A DNA stretch of 64,000 nt from an uncultured Cytophagales bacterium (GCA_913057175.1 CAJXNP010000018.1:1-64000); one strand, 5' to 3'. Shown: positions 1 through 8,775, counted from the stretch's first letter. Made by a program: numbers and translations. Notes: generated by a model not told the origin, from the letters alone.

Positions 1-60
1 AGCTGTGCTCAATTCGCTGAGTATCAGCTTTTTTTATTTGATTAGCTTGACGGATATGGG

Positions 61-120
61 GTGAAGGGGTATGTCAAGTCTAAAAAAATGTTTTTTGCAG
101 GTTAAAATTCTAAAATGCAG
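61..120. repeat. Interspersed repeat R2, partial copy
   Basis: Positions 61-98 match 17112-17149 with one mismatch in 38 bases (core GTGAAGGGGTATGTCAA), and a more diverged copy lies at 15957-16014. The full form at 17040-17173 is a foldback, in which the left arm is an inverted version of the right arm around CCCCTTTTGAAAGGGG. This copy holds only the right arm. No coding function is seen. The first 60 bases of the window carry nothing I recognise. Confidence 0.75.
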
Positions 121-165
121 CAACAGCTTAGCCCTACTTTGTCATGTTTACTTTTTCTTCAACCT

Positions 166-365
166 GTGCCCTGGTTTGGTGTCCTCCATCGGTCGCAAAA
201 GGCTTGTCGCCTACGCTTCATAGCTTCAGCGACGGAACGCTGACAGCGAGGCGCCACCCGGAGTGCCCCGGTTTGGTGTCCTCACCAACCGGAAATTTCC
301 ACTACATGCCATGGCTTGCCCATGAGGACACAAGCCTTGGCTGTTGGATTATCATAACAAAGTAG
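166..365. repeat. Interspersed repeat R1, left copy
   Basis: The 35 bases at 263-297 are identical to 5263-5297, and similarity continues downstream (the TGAGGACACAA and TTGGCTGTT words, then a shared AAGTAGGA end). A partial third copy of the same start (GGTTTGGTGTCCTC) is at about 172-186. The core can fold, with GGTTTGGTG pairing with CACCAACC. An open frame at 144-365 is a by-product of this repeat and is not called as a gene. Confidence 0.75.
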
Positions 366-410
366 GATTAATTTAGAATGTTTTAAAATTAAAACAGTTG
401 AATGACTTAT

Positions 411-442
411 TTTGGTTGGTAACGATTCCGAATATAAATTTG
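411..442 (+). promoter_or_regulatory. Bacteroidota-type promoter of the sdh operon
   Basis: TTTG at 411-414 and TAAATTTG at 435-442 are separated by 20 bases. This matches the known Bacteroidota sigma factor consensus TTTG-N19/21-TAnnTTTG. Transcription would start near 449, about 30 bases before the sdhC ATG. It is the only such promoter I found with both boxes and good spacing close to a gene start. Confidence 0.75.
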
Positions 443-481
443 GGAACCAAAAATATATCGCTAGAAAACTTATAAAATAAA

Positions 482-1234
482 ATGAGCTGGGTAAAAAATG
501 TTGTTACCGGTTCGTTGGGAAAAAAGTTCCTGATGTCACTAACCGGGCTGTTTTTGATCACCTTCCTGGTGGTCCATTTGATTGGAAATTTACAGTTGCT
601 TAAAGATGATGGAGGATATGCATTTAATACCTACAGCGTATTTATGACAACTAATCCCATCATTAAAACCGTTTCCTATATCCTTTACTTTAGTATTCTT
701 CTCCATGTATTTGTTTCAATTGCCCTGACGATTAAAAATAGTAAGGCCCGACCAACGGGTTATCGTGTCAATAAACCAGGTTCGACCAGCATCTGGCAGT
801 CAAGGAACATGGGTATTCTTGGAACGATCGTTTTGATTTTTCTGGTCATTCATCTTCAGGGATTCTGGGCCCAATATAAATGGGGAGACATGCCTTATGT
901 CAAGTATGAATTCAATGATGTGGGAGAGGTATCTAGGTCAAGTATCGCCAACCAGGATGTAACAGAAGAATTAAAACATGAAGAGGGTGTGTATAGAGAT
1001 CTTTTCATGGTGGTAGAGGATGCCTTCGCTCAATGGTGGATCGTTGCGATCTATGTTGTTTCCATGATTGGCCTGGCATTTCATTTATCCCATGGTTTCC
1101 AGTCAGCCTTTCAGACACTTGGCATTAATCATGCATCTTATACACCGACCATAAAATTCGTTGGGATGGTATTTTCTATTGTTATACCAGCTTTGTTCGC
1201 CTGGATTCCCATTTATTTCTTTTTTATCCATTAA
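482..1234 (+). CDS. sdhC: Succinate dehydrogenase cytochrome b subunit
   Basis: This is the membrane anchor of succinate:quinone oxidoreductase (complex II), which binds heme b and passes electrons from SdhB to menaquinone. The 250-residue protein has about five hydrophobic segments. His residues sit within or next to them (VVHLIGN near residue 32, [15 protein letters not shown], and [11 protein letters not shown] in the last third), as expected for the single-subunit di-heme anchors of Bacteroidota and Firmicutes. The ATG is 40 bases after the promoter. It is first in a three-gene operon and 14 bases ahead of sdhA. There is no separate SdhD, which is normal for this type. Confidence 0.95.
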   Translation: MSWVKNVVTGSLGKKFLMSLTGLFLITFLVVHLIGNLQLLKDDGGYAFNTYSVFMTTNPIIKTVSYILYFSILLHVFVSIALTIKNSKARPTGYRVNKPGSTSIWQSRNMGILGTIVLIFLVIHLQGFWAQYKWGDMPYVKYEFNDVGEVSRSSIANQDVTEELKHEEGVYRDLFMVVEDAFAQWWIVAIYVVSMIGLAFHLSHGFQSAFQTLGINHASYTPTIKFVGMVFSIVIPALFAWIPIYFFFIH

Positions 1235-1248
1235 CAACAATAACAGAA

Positions 1249-3183
1249 ATGAAGTTAGATTCTAAAATTCCTGAGGGCCCTTTGGCCGAAAAATGGACTA
1301 AACATAAATTCAACCTGAAGCTGGTGAACCCGGCAAACAAAAGAAAATACGATATAATTGTTGTTGGAACCGGATTGGCAGGCGGGGCAGCTGCCGCCTC
1401 TTTTGGCGAGTTGGGATATAACGTAAAGGCTTTTTGCTATCAGGATAGCCCTAGAAGGGCACACAGTATTGCAGCCCAGGGAGGAATTAATGCTGCAAAA
1501 AATTATCAAAATGATGGAGATAGTGTCTTCCGTTTATTTTACGACACCATAAAAGGAGGAGACTATCGGGCCAGAGAGGCCAATGTATATCGACTGGCCG
1601 AGGTCAGCTCGAATATCATCGATCAATGTGTCGCTCAGGGAGTTCCTTTTGCACGAGAATATGGAGGTCTGTTGGATAACCGGTCTTTTGGAGGCGCCCA
1701 GGTTTCCCGAACCTTTTATGCCCGTGGACAGACTGGCCAGCAGCTCTTGCTTGGAGCTTATTCAGCTTTATCTCGTCAGATAGCAGCAGGGAAAGTTGAG
1801 ATGTTTCCAAGAACAGAAATGCTGGACGTGGTATTGGTTGACGGTGAGGCAAAAGGTATTGTTACGAGAAATCTCGTAACCGGAAAGATTGAATCTCATT
1901 CTGCCCATGCTGTTGTCCTGGCAACAGGAGGTTATGGAAACGTGTTTTTCCTTTCTACCAATGCAATGGGTTGCAACGCAACTGCTGCATGGAGGGCATA
2001 CAAAAAGGGAGCTTATTTTGCTAATCCTTGCTATACGCAAATTCACCCGACATGTATTCCGGTTCACGGAGATCAGCAGTCCAAGCTGACCCTGATGTCG
2101 GAATCGCTCAGAAATGATGGTCGGGTATGGGTGCCCAAGGAGCAGTCAACAGCTGAAAGCCTGAAAAAAGGAGAGATTAAACCAAAAGATATTCCTGAGG
2201 AGGAACGGGACTATTACCTGGAAAGGATCTATCCGTCATTTGGAAACCTGGTTCCGAGAGATGTTGCATCGAGGAATGCAAAGAATGTTTGTGACGAAGG
2301 TCGAGGGGTTGGTGAAACAGGATTGGCAGTATTCCTGGATTTCAGGGATGCAATTCAACGAGATGGTAAGGATGTTATTGAAGCCAAATATGGAAACCTC
2401 TTCCAGATGTATGAGAAAATCACCGCAGACAATCCATATGAAACACCGATGATGATCTATCCCGCGGTGCATTACACCATGGGCGGTATCTGGGTGGATT
2501 ATAATCTGCAGACTACTATTCCGGGACTATTCGCTGCCGGGGAATGTAATTTCTCAGATCATGGAGCAAACAGACTGGGAGCAAGTGCGTTGATGCAAGG
2601 CCTTGCAGATGGTTATTTTGTGTTGCCATATACCATTGGAAATTATCTTGCCAATGTTTCATCGGCTAAGATCTCTACTGACCACGAAGCATTTATCGAA
2701 GCTGAAAAAGCAGTAGAAGAACGGATCAACAAGCTTCTGAATATTAATGGTCATAAAACAGTTGACCAGTTTCACAAAGAATTGGGTAAGATCATGTGGG
2801 ATAAGTGTGGAATGGCGAGAAACGAGAAGGGATTGAAAGAAGCCAAGAAGGAAATTAAGCAGTTGCGGCTGGACTACTGGAAAAATGTGAAGTTAATAGG
2901 AGCCAATAACGAGCTTAACATGACGCTTGAAAAAGCACTCAGAGTAGCTGATTTTCTCGAGTTAGGTGAGTTGATGGTAGATGACGCCTTAAACCGAAGG
3001 GAATCCTGTGGAGGACATTTCAGGGAAGAATCCCAGACAGAAGAGGGGGAAGCTAAACGTGATGATGAAAATTTTACATACGTGTCAGCCTGGGAATACA
3101 AAGGTGCAGAAAAAGAGGCTCAGCTACACAAGGAAATACTTGAATTTGAAAATGTTAAATTGACTCAAAGAAGCTATAAATAA
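1249..3183 (+). CDS. sdhA: Succinate dehydrogenase flavoprotein subunit
   Basis: This catalytic subunit oxidises succinate to fumarate using covalently bound FAD. The 644-residue protein starts its Rossmann fold at GTGLAGG (residues 40-46), and His72 in [11 protein letters not shown] is the expected FAD-linked histidine. The [11 protein letters not shown] segment and the EGR/GE-rich FAD-binding C-terminal half ([20 protein letters not shown]) are also present. The length fits the long Bacteroidota/Epsilonproteobacteria type. Its stop codon TAA (3181-3183) shares its last base with the sdhB ATG, so the two are translationally coupled. Confidence 0.97.
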   Translation: MKLDSKIPEGPLAEKWTKHKFNLKLVNPANKRKYDIIVVGTGLAGGAAAASFGELGYNVKAFCYQDSPRRAHSIAAQGGINAAKNYQNDGDSVFRLFYDTIKGGDYRAREANVYRLAEVSSNIIDQCVAQGVPFAREYGGLLDNRSFGGAQVSRTFYARGQTGQQLLLGAYSALSRQIAAGKVEMFPRTEMLDVVLVDGEAKGIVTRNLVTGKIESHSAHAVVLATGGYGNVFFLSTNAMGCNATAAWRAYKKGAYFANPCYTQIHPTCIPVHGDQQSKLTLMSESLRNDGRVWVPKEQSTAESLKKGEIKPKDIPEEERDYYLERIYPSFGNLVPRDVASRNAKNVCDEGRGVGETGLAVFLDFRDAIQRDGKDVIEAKYGNLFQMYEKITADNPYETPMMIYPAVHYTMGGIWVDYNLQTTIPGLFAAGECNFSDHGANRLGASALMQGLADGYFVLPYTIGNYLANVSSAKISTDHEAFIEAEKAVEERINKLLNINGHKTVDQFHKELGKIMWDKCGMARNEKGLKEAKKEIKQLRLDYWKNVKLIGANNELNMTLEKALRVADFLELGELMVDDALNRRESCGGHFREESQTEEGEAKRDDENFTYVSAWEYKGAEKEAQLHKEILEFENVKLTQRSYK

Positions 3184-3947
3184 TGGAAAAAGGTCATTCA
3201 CATACGCTCAAAGTATGGCGACAGAAGGACGCCATCAGCAAAGGAGAATTTAAAACTTATAAAATTGACAATGTCTCTACGGGTAGCTCATTCCTGGAAA
3301 TGCTGGATATTCTCAATGAAAAACTGTTGGAAAAAGGTGAAGATCCGATCCATTTTGATCATGACTGTAGAGAAGGAATCTGTGGTACCTGCAGCCTATA
3401 CATCAATGGGAGGCCACATGGTCCTGATAGATTGGTGACAGCTTGCCAGCTTCACATGAGAAGCTTCAAAGATGGCGAAACCATTACCATAGAGCCTTGG
3501 AGAGCAAAATCGTTTCCGGTTATCAAGGATTTGATTGTAGACAGAAGCGCATTTGACAGGATCATACAGGCCGGAGGATTTGTATCGGTGAGAACAGGTT
3601 CTGTGGAGGATGCAAATGCCATCCCTGTAGCAAAGAAAAATGCCGATGAAGCAATGGATGCAGCAGCATGTATTGGTTGCGGAGCCTGCGTCGCGGCATG
3701 TAAAAATGCATCGGCTATGTTATTTGTTTCCGCAAAGGTATCCCAATTAGCATTATTACCCCAGGGAAAGGTTGAACGCAAGCAAAGGGCTTTGAAGATG
3801 GTTGCTCAAATGGAAGAAGAAGGTTTCGGTGCATGTACAAATACGGGAGCATGTTCGGCAGAATGTCCGAAAGGCATAGAGTTGACACATATTGCAAGGC
3901 TAAACAGGGAATATATCAATGCTTCCCTGACGGCAGAAGAAAAATAG
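3183..3947 (+). CDS. sdhB: Succinate dehydrogenase iron-sulfur subunit
   Basis: This subunit moves electrons from SdhA FAD to the membrane anchor through three iron-sulfur centres. The protein has 254 residues. The [2Fe-2S] cysteines lie in [15 protein letters not shown] with a later ACQLH. The ferredoxin part has [14 protein letters not shown] and [15 protein letters not shown], which supply the [4Fe-4S] and [3Fe-4S] ligands. It is the last gene of the operon and is followed by two hairpins, one of which is a good terminator at 3985-4012. Confidence 0.97.
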   Translation: MEKGHSHTLKVWRQKDAISKGEFKTYKIDNVSTGSSFLEMLDILNEKLLEKGEDPIHFDHDCREGICGTCSLYINGRPHGPDRLVTACQLHMRSFKDGETITIEPWRAKSFPVIKDLIVDRSAFDRIIQAGGFVSVRTGSVEDANAIPVAKKNADEAMDAAACIGCGACVAACKNASAMLFVSAKVSQLALLPQGKVERKQRALKMVAQMEEEGFGACTNTGACSAECPKGIELTHIARLNREYINASLTAEEK

Positions 3948-3984
3948 CAACAGACTGATCTATCAGTTGTTAAAAAATATTTTT

Positions 3985-4012
3985 AGGCTGTTCTTTGCGG
4001 GACAGCCTTTTA
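3985..4012 (+). terminator. Intrinsic terminator after sdhB
   Basis: AGGCTGT (3985-3991) pairs with ACAGCCT (4002-4008) and is followed by TTTT. A weaker hairpin, CTGAT-CT-ATCAG, lies just before it at about 3956-3967. The terminator ends only a few bases before the ATG of the next gene at 4017. That gene therefore either uses read-through or has very little leader. Confidence 0.8.
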
Positions 4013-4016
4013 ATTT

Positions 4017-5150
4017 ATGGATGAGAAAACCAAAATCACGATTACCTGTGCTCCCGGACTTACGGATGTCCTTGAAGGTGAGTTGCAATCGTTTGGATTC
4101 CAGGTTGATGAGAAGAAATACAATTCTGTCAATATCCAGGGAACACTAAAAGACTGCTATTTGCTGAACTATGTACTGCGAACAGCAAACAGGGTATTGT
4201 ACAAATTATTTCAAACAGGCGCTACGCATCCCGATCATCTCTATAAAAAGGCAAAAGCATATCCATGGGAGGATCTGATATACAAAGGTTCTTATATCAG
4301 CATCGATTCTTTTGTGAGGAACAAATTTATAAAAGATACCAGGTTCGCTAATCTAAGACTGAAAGACGCAATAGCCGATCGGTTCATGGATCTTTATAAA
4401 TTGAGACCGGATAGCGGCCCGAGAAAAGATGACATTGTCCTGTTTTTATATTGGATAGAAAAGGAAGCAGAGATCTATCTGGACACATCTGGCGAGACCA
4501 TCTCCAAACATGGGTATCGATCGAAGACTACAGGAGCGCCACTTCAGGAAAACCTGGCCGCTGCGTTGATCTATTCAAGCAAGTGGGATCAGAATTCTCA
4601 TTTTATCAACCCTATGTGTGGAAGTGGCACGCTGGCCATCGAGGCGGCAATGATGGTGATAAAAAAGTATCCGGGTACCATTCGCAGGAATTATTGCTTT
4701 CAGAAAACGAGCAACTATAATCGAAATAATTTCCAGGAAATTGAATCAGGCTATCGTCCAAAGTCTATAGATAAGCTACCCTTTAAGATCATAGCCACTG
4801 ATTACAACAGGATTGCCTTGGAAACGGCAAAGAATAATGCCAGAAAGGCAGGAGTAGATCACCTTATCCAGTTTCAAAAGTGCGATTTTAAACTGACGAC
4901 AGTTCCACCGGGAAATGGGGTGGTCATGTTAAATCCGGAATACGGTGAAAGGTTGGGTAGTGAGAAGGATTTGGAACGGCATTATTCGGAGATAGGCGAT
5001 TTCCTCAAACAAAACTGCACAGGAAAGACGGGATATGTGTTTACCGGCAACCTCCAGGCTTCTAAAAGTATTGGTTTAAGAACTACTAGTAAAAATATAT
5101 TTTACAATGGAAAGATAGAGTGCCGGTTGTTGGAATATGAAATTTTCTAA
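4017..5150 (+). CDS. THUMP-domain class I RNA methyltransferase (RlmK/L-N-terminal-like)
   Basis: Probable 23S rRNA guanine-N2 methyltransferase of the RlmL/TrmN-like group, using SAM. The 377-residue protein has an N-terminal ferredoxin-like and THUMP region (about 1-155). A Rossmann methyltransferase domain follows with NPMCGSGTLAIEAA at about 198-211 and a catalytic motif NPEYGER at 306-312, where the classic motif is NPPYGxR. It is shorter than the two-domain E. coli RlmKL. The position of the modified base cannot be told from sequence. ATG 4017 begins about 5 bases after the sdh terminator hairpin. Confidence 0.85.
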   Translation: MDEKTKITITCAPGLTDVLEGELQSFGFQVDEKKYNSVNIQGTLKDCYLLNYVLRTANRVLYKLFQTGATHPDHLYKKAKAYPWEDLIYKGSYISIDSFVRNKFIKDTRFANLRLKDAIADRFMDLYKLRPDSGPRKDDIVLFLYWIEKEAEIYLDTSGETISKHGYRSKTTGAPLQENLAAALIYSSKWDQNSHFINPMCGSGTLAIEAAMMVIKKYPGTIRRNYCFQKTSNYNRNNFQEIESGYRPKSIDKLPFKIIATDYNRIALETAKNNARKAGVDHLIQFQKCDFKLTTVPPGNGVVMLNPEYGERLGSEKDLERHYSEIGDFLKQNCTGKTGYVFTGNLQASKSIGLRTTSKNIFYNGKIECRLLEYEIF

Positions 5151-5262
5151 GGACAATTTGGGTTAGATTTGACCTGAAATTAATTGTGAAAAATCAACTA
5201 GTGTCGTATCAGGCATACTGAGGCGCTTAGGTTTGCAAAAAGTCAACCTATATTCCCCCCTC

Positions 5263-5383
5263 GTGCCCCGGTTTGGTGTCCTCACCAACCGGAAATTGGC
5301 ACACTGAGGCTTGTCCCAAAAGGATGGACTGGCCATGAGGACACAAACATTGGCTGTTTGGACTAACATGAAAAAGTAGGAGT
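5263..5383. repeat. Interspersed repeat R1, right copy
   Basis: Positions 5263-5297 are identical to 263-297. Later words (CCATGAGGACACAA, TTGGCTGTT, AAAGTAGGA) are shared in order but with spacing changes. The stretch 5151-5523 otherwise holds no gene; besides this repeat it contains the strong hairpin at 5464-5492. Confidence 0.75.
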
Positions 5384-5463
5384 GGGTATATTTTAAATTC
5401 AGCATGAAAAATATACAGTTAAGCTGCAGAGGATTCTAAGAACTGAGAAGGGTCAAAATTAAA

Positions 5464-5492
5464 CTGGCACGAGCAAGAACTGCTCGTGCCAG
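5464..5492 (-). terminator. Strong hairpin, likely terminator of the SET-domain gene
   Basis: A perfect 12-bp stem (CTGGCACGAGCA / TGCTCGTGCCAG) encloses the 5-base loop AGAAC. On the minus strand it lies 31 bases after the stop of the SET gene and is followed by the T-rich TTTAATTTT. It is thus placed and shaped as a rho-independent terminator for that gene. Confidence 0.75.
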
Positions 5493-5523
5493 GAATGGAA
5501 ATAATTTTTGATTTAAATGTGTG

Positions 5524-6195
5524 TCATTCAGTCATCTCCAAATCATTTGTCAGATGTCCGTTTGACTTAATGATTTTTGATTTTTTCAAATTATTGGGAA
5601 CTTCAACTAACTCTTTGTTTCTCAAAGTATAGACTGACTTATACTTTTGAGAATCCTGGAAATAATCCATTAACTGCTTATGTGTTCCTGTGTCGATGAA
5701 TCCCTGTAGGGGTTGATCAACATAGAAAAACTTAGACAATGCCTGTTTGATCTTTTCATCCCACACGGGGTAATAAAGATCAAAATCCTCGGGTTTCACT
5801 TCTTTGCGGCAAATGCTTTCATTGCATAATAATTTAATCGGATTTTCAAGGTTAAAAATTCCATATTCATCCGTGATCTGCTCACCGGGATAAATATCCC
5901 TGATGGCAATTTCAAAACCATAACCGGTGGATATGGTGTTACAGTTACAGCAGTGATTAACATACTTTGCAAAATCCCAGCTAATGATCCGGTAGCCTTT
6001 TTCGTCGATGTAGGAATATTTTTCGATCTGTTCCTGCACCTCTTTCGAATGCTTCAAATATTCTTCCGGAGATACTTCAATTTCTAAACTGTCTTTGATG
6101 TAGACAATGGTACCTTCAGGTATAAAGGCAGTTGCAAACACTCCGTAACCCACCTGTGGATTAATATGACGGAGCTCCGTATTTGGATGTATCAT
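5524..6195 (-). CDS. SET-domain protein (putative protein-lysine methyltransferase)
   Basis: The 223-residue protein carries bacterial SET-domain hallmarks. The N-terminal GYGVFATAFIPEGT (about 16-29) matches the G-x-G start of SET domains. VNHCCNCN at 79-86 corresponds to the NHSCxPN SAM-binding motif, and GEQITDEYG at 104-112 to the GEELTxDYG motif. A few Cys residues follow (LLCNESICRKE). The family transfers methyl groups from SAM to protein lysines in eukaryotes; the substrates of bacterial members are mostly unknown. The region after about residue 140 has no motif I know. The gene stands alone on the minus strand between repeat-filled spacers. Confidence 0.85.
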   Translation of the reverse strand: MIHPNTELRHINPQVGYGVFATAFIPEGTIVYIKDSLEIEVSPEEYLKHSKEVQEQIEKYSYIDEKGYRIISWDFAKYVNHCCNCNTISTGYGFEIAIRDIYPGEQITDEYGIFNLENPIKLLCNESICRKEVKPEDFDLYYPVWDEKIKQALSKFFYVDQPLQGFIDTGTHKQLMDYFQDSQKYKSVYTLRNKELVEVPNNLKKSKIIKSNGHLTNDLEMTE

Positions 6196-6438
6196 CTATG
6201 GGTTTGAAATAACATAATATAAACATTATGAAAAACCGCGCAATTTAAGTTATTGGTACGAATAAAATGATAAAAAATTTTACATGAGAGATAATTTTTT
6301 CACTATTGATAAAGCAAATTTTGGATTTTTTTCGAGATGTTTAGTCAATCTATTTCAGGAAAAAACAAAAGAAAAAATTCCCGGACTCCGTTCCGGGATC
6401 TCCAGCAAACTGAAGGGGTCAATTAAGAATCCCCAACC

Positions 6439-6485
6439 GTGGTTTGTCCCCATGATGGCGAAGCCATGCCATTGGCACAAACCAC
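6439..6485. repeat. Hairpin repeat R3, copy 1
   Basis: GTGGTTTGT at 6439-6447 pairs with ACAAACCAC at 6477-6485 across a 29-base loop that has its own dyad (ATGGCGAAGCCAT). The same arms recur at 6605-6628 and 11409-11432. Confidence 0.7.
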
Positions 6486-6604
6486 CGAGATAAACACATG
6501 AAAGGCAACCCTTTTGTTGGATCCAACCAAACTAGCTTTTTGAGCAAAAACAACCCAAAGGGCAGAAAATTAAAAGAGCTTTCCAGTTTAAATTAAACTC
6601 CTCC

Positions 6605-6628
6605 GTGGTTTGTCCCCTGACAAACCAC
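6605..6628. repeat. Hairpin repeat R3, copy 2
   Basis: GTGGTTTGTC at 6605-6614 pairs perfectly with GACAAACCAC at 6619-6628 over a 4-base loop. A further single arm (GACAAACCACC) follows at about 6636-6646. Confidence 0.75.
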
Positions 6629-7255
6629 CACTCCCGACAAACCACCACTAAAGCAAACCCCAGTTAGTCCTTATCTTTAGATTATGCATAAGAAAAATGT
6701 CGCTTGAGCGCTCTCACTCTTTTAATTTACAAGACCCTGTATACATCATGGTGATTTTAATCGGTCGGCTAATCATTCCCAGAACACAATAAAAAACTGA
6801 TTCCAAACATTTTGATGAGGTTTTATCAAAGTGGCATTAAGTCAACCCCGATAAATTATTTAAGAAGCATGACGAAAAATGATTTCATTAAATAAACCTC
6901 AATTACTTTTGCTTATTCAAATCCTTTCCTATTTTTGACCAATATCTTTTATCATTTTCTTACAGGCCGATTTTATTCTTCCCGGCAAATTTTTTCAAAT
7001 ATTTTTAATGGCATCCATTTTTTAGCTTGTCGGATCAGCTTTTCGATTGAAATTTTTATGAATTTTATTTGATGTTCTGCTGAAAAAGTACATACTTTGA
7101 GTAACTAAACTACTCAAATTAGCCACGTAAATGTGACTGACGTGGCGAAGCTGTGTGTGAGGTGATGGGGAATAAGGTGATGTGGAGATGGGATAAGTAG
7201 TAGATTAATCAATTTTGCTCTGACTAATATTTTTTAACCCTAAACTAAATTTATC

Positions 7256-7778
7256 ATGAATACGCACAAAGATCTTGATACCTGGAAATTGAGTATGGAC
7301 TTAGTTGAAGACATATATTTGGAAACAAGCAAATTTCCTAAAGAAGAATTGTACGGAATTATTCCTCAGATGAGAAGAGCGGCAATTTCAATTCCGTCAA
7401 ATATAGCAGAAGGGTATGCCAGGCAATACAACAAAGAACTGATCCAATTCCTGTATCATTCACCAGTGTTGAGTTAAGGATGCTGTGCTGTAAAAGTCGC
7501 AGTTATTTTTGATTCCAGACAACGCAAAAAATATGAGCATAGCTATAGCTACGTAAATATTTTTTAAGGTAGTATGGAGCAAAAAGAACTAGACTTGGTG
7601 CGGCTAAAGTATGCTTAAATTAACACCAGGTTCATTGTCAGAATTGGAAACACAGATCATTATATCGAAAAGACTAAAGTTTTCAAGCGCAGAAGGATTG
7701 AATATAAAGGTAGAAACCATACGCAAAAAATTGATCAACTTAATTAAATACCATAAATCAAAAGGGAAGGGTAAGTAA
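7256..7778 (+). pseudogene. Four-helix-bundle (S23-type) protein gene interrupted by a 158-bp element
   Basis: The first 70 codons (MNTHKDLDTWKLSMDLVEDI through FLYHSP) are the N-terminal part of the four-helix-bundle family once called 23S rRNA intervening-sequence proteins (SIPSNIAEGYAR motif). At 7466 the frame is entered by a foreign segment and stops. Removing 7466-7628 (a 158-bp element plus one copy of a CACCA target duplication) joins codon 70 to GGT at 7629. The frame then reads GSLSELETQIII and on to a TAA at 7776-7778, giving a normal length of about 120 residues. Function of the family is unknown; this copy is inactive unless the element excises. Confidence in the reconstruction is high because both flanks match the family in frame. 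Confidence 0.85.
7466..7623. mobile_element. 158-bp MITE-like insertion with 5-bp target duplication
   Basis: CACCA occurs at 7461-7465 and again at 7624-7628, and removing one copy plus the element restores a known protein frame. The ends are imperfect inverted repeats: the left end GTGTTGAGTTAAGGATGCT resembles the reverse complement of the right end (about 15 of 19 when the right end is read to 7626). An internal dyad pairs AAAAAATAT with AATATTTTTT. There is no transposase frame, so mobilisation would need an enzyme from elsewhere. Confidence 0.75.
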
Positions 7779-7835
7779 GAACAGCCCCATTCCCCTTATC
7801 CCCATAACCTCATCACCCAGTATCCCGATCTGTGG

Positions 7836-8019
7836 AGTCGTCGGATGACTCAGCAAGAAAAGTCAGCTATTGGAATAAAAATCAGCAGTCATCCCACGAC
7901 TAATAATGCAAGCATTACAAAACAACCATATTATAAATCTTTATTCAACTCCAAGTCATTGCATGACTGTTCAATAAGCATTTAAAAAGCCGACTCATAT
8001 ACTCAGTCATGCCATGACG
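7836..8019. repeat. Four spaced 15-bp dyads, consensus AGTCATnnCATGACT
   Basis: The dyads are at 7836-7850 (AGTCGTCGGATGACT), 7887-7901 (AGTCATCCCACGACT), 7954-7968 (AGTCATTGCATGACT) and 8005-8019 (AGTCATGCCATGACG). Start-to-start spacing is 51, 67 and 51 bases. They lie upstream of the regulator gene at 8208. They could be a family of small hairpin repeats or binding sites. The rest of 7779-8207 is low-complexity sequence of ACTCAATAACCAATTAA words with no gene. Confidence 0.65.
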
Positions 8020-8074
8020 ATAAATTTCAATAACCAATTAACTCAATAACCAATCAACTAAATCAACTCATTAA

Positions 8075-8100
8075 TCCTCCGAAGTTTTAACGTAAGAGGA
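8075..8100. repeat. 26-nt hairpin repeat R4, copy 1
   Basis: TCCTC...GAGGA ends with the middle words GAAG and CGTAAG. It matches 63511-63536 at 22 of 26 positions. Less similar members with the same ends are at 15232-15257 and 15268-15293. Confidence 0.65.
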
Positions 8101-8193
8101 ATAACATATTAACTATCACCTCAGGTATTCAGCGCCCTGACCACCCCATTTCCTCAAAAACCAATTAACTCAATAACTTACTTAACTCAATAA

Positions 8194-8206
8194 CCCCCCC
8201 CCCCCC
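8194..8206. repeat. Homopolymer tract of 13 C
   Basis: Thirteen consecutive C residues end one base before the GTG start at 8208, in the position where a ribosome binding site would be. Homopolymers of this length are prone to slippage. Length variation here could alter expression of the downstream regulator, though sequencing error is also possible. Confidence 0.8.
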
Positions 8207-8207
8207 G

Positions 8208-8729
8208 GTGATCAACGCCCTCATCACATCCAAGACCCGCATTAAGCTCCTGCTGAAGTTCTTCCTCAATCCGGATAACTCTGCTTATCTGCGCGGTTTG
8301 GAAAGCGAATTCGGAGAATCCAGCAATGCCATCCGACTGGAGCTGAACCGGCTGGAGGATGCAGAAATGCTCAATTCGCAGGTGATTGGCAACAAAAAGC
8401 TTTTCAAGGTAAATCAGATGCATCCGCTGTACAATGAGATCAACAGCATCGTCAGGAAATTCTTTGGCCTGGACGTGATCGTAGATAAGATCGCGAAACG
8501 TTTAGGGAATTTAGACGCCGTTTATCTCAGCGGGGAGCTTGTGAAGGGACGGGAAACAGACATACTGGACCTGGTTTTTGTGGGGGACATTGACCAGGCG
8601 TATCTGATCCAACTGATCCACAAAGTGGAAGATCTCATCAAAAGACGGATCCGGTACATTATTTACGACGACAATTCGTTTGAAAAAATAAAAAATAACG
8701 GCTCACTATTATTAATATGGCAGGCATAG
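8208..8729 (+). CDS. Winged-helix regulator with a nucleotidyltransferase-like C-terminus
   Basis: The 173-residue protein begins with an ArsR/MarR-like winged-helix region (residues about 1-70: KTRIKLLLKFFLNPDNSAYLRGLESEFGESSNAIRLELNRLE). The C-terminal half (about 95-170) contains YLSGELVKG followed by DILDLVFVGDID, which looks like a degenerate nucleotidyltransferase fold. Homologues of this shape commonly sit at the start of Bacteroidota exopolysaccharide loci, so it is probably the local transcription regulator. The start is GTG 8208, one base after a 13-C tract; an in-frame stop at 8166-8168 rules out a longer form. The wzc-like gene follows 46 bases downstream. Confidence 0.75.
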   Translation: MINALITSKTRIKLLLKFFLNPDNSAYLRGLESEFGESSNAIRLELNRLEDAEMLNSQVIGNKKLFKVNQMHPLYNEINSIVRKFFGLDVIVDKIAKRLGNLDAVYLSGELVKGRETDILDLVFVGDIDQAYLIQLIHKVEDLIKRRIRYIIYDDNSFEKIKNNGSLLLIWQA

Positions 8730-8775
8730 CTGTATATTCATTCTACTTTTTCACTAAATCGCAAATTTTATAAAC

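Larger units (their letters stand above)
6196..7255. other. Gene-free spacer with hairpin repeats
   Basis: I see no credible gene in about 1060 bases. The plus-strand open frame at 6284-6493 runs through a hairpin repeat and resembles no known protein. The spacer contains two members of the GTGGTTTGTC hairpin family and AT-rich sequence. A direct G-rich run (GTGATGGGGAATAAGGTGATG, split by mismatches) lies near 7160-7195. Confidence 0.6.

Noticed and set aside
144-365. 73-codon plus-strand open frame
   Set aside because: It lies entirely in repeat R1, and its translation has no protein-like features or partner. A related repeat copy at 5263 does not preserve the frame.
6284-6493. 69-codon open frame
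   Set aside because: It runs through the R3 hairpin, with no similarity to any family I know and no coding-type pattern. Treated as non-coding spacer.
7836-8019. Short CRISPR array
   Set aside because: Only four 15-bp dyads are present, they are imperfect, and the intervals (51, 67, 51) are uneven and too long for a repeat-spacer unit. No cas genes are near.
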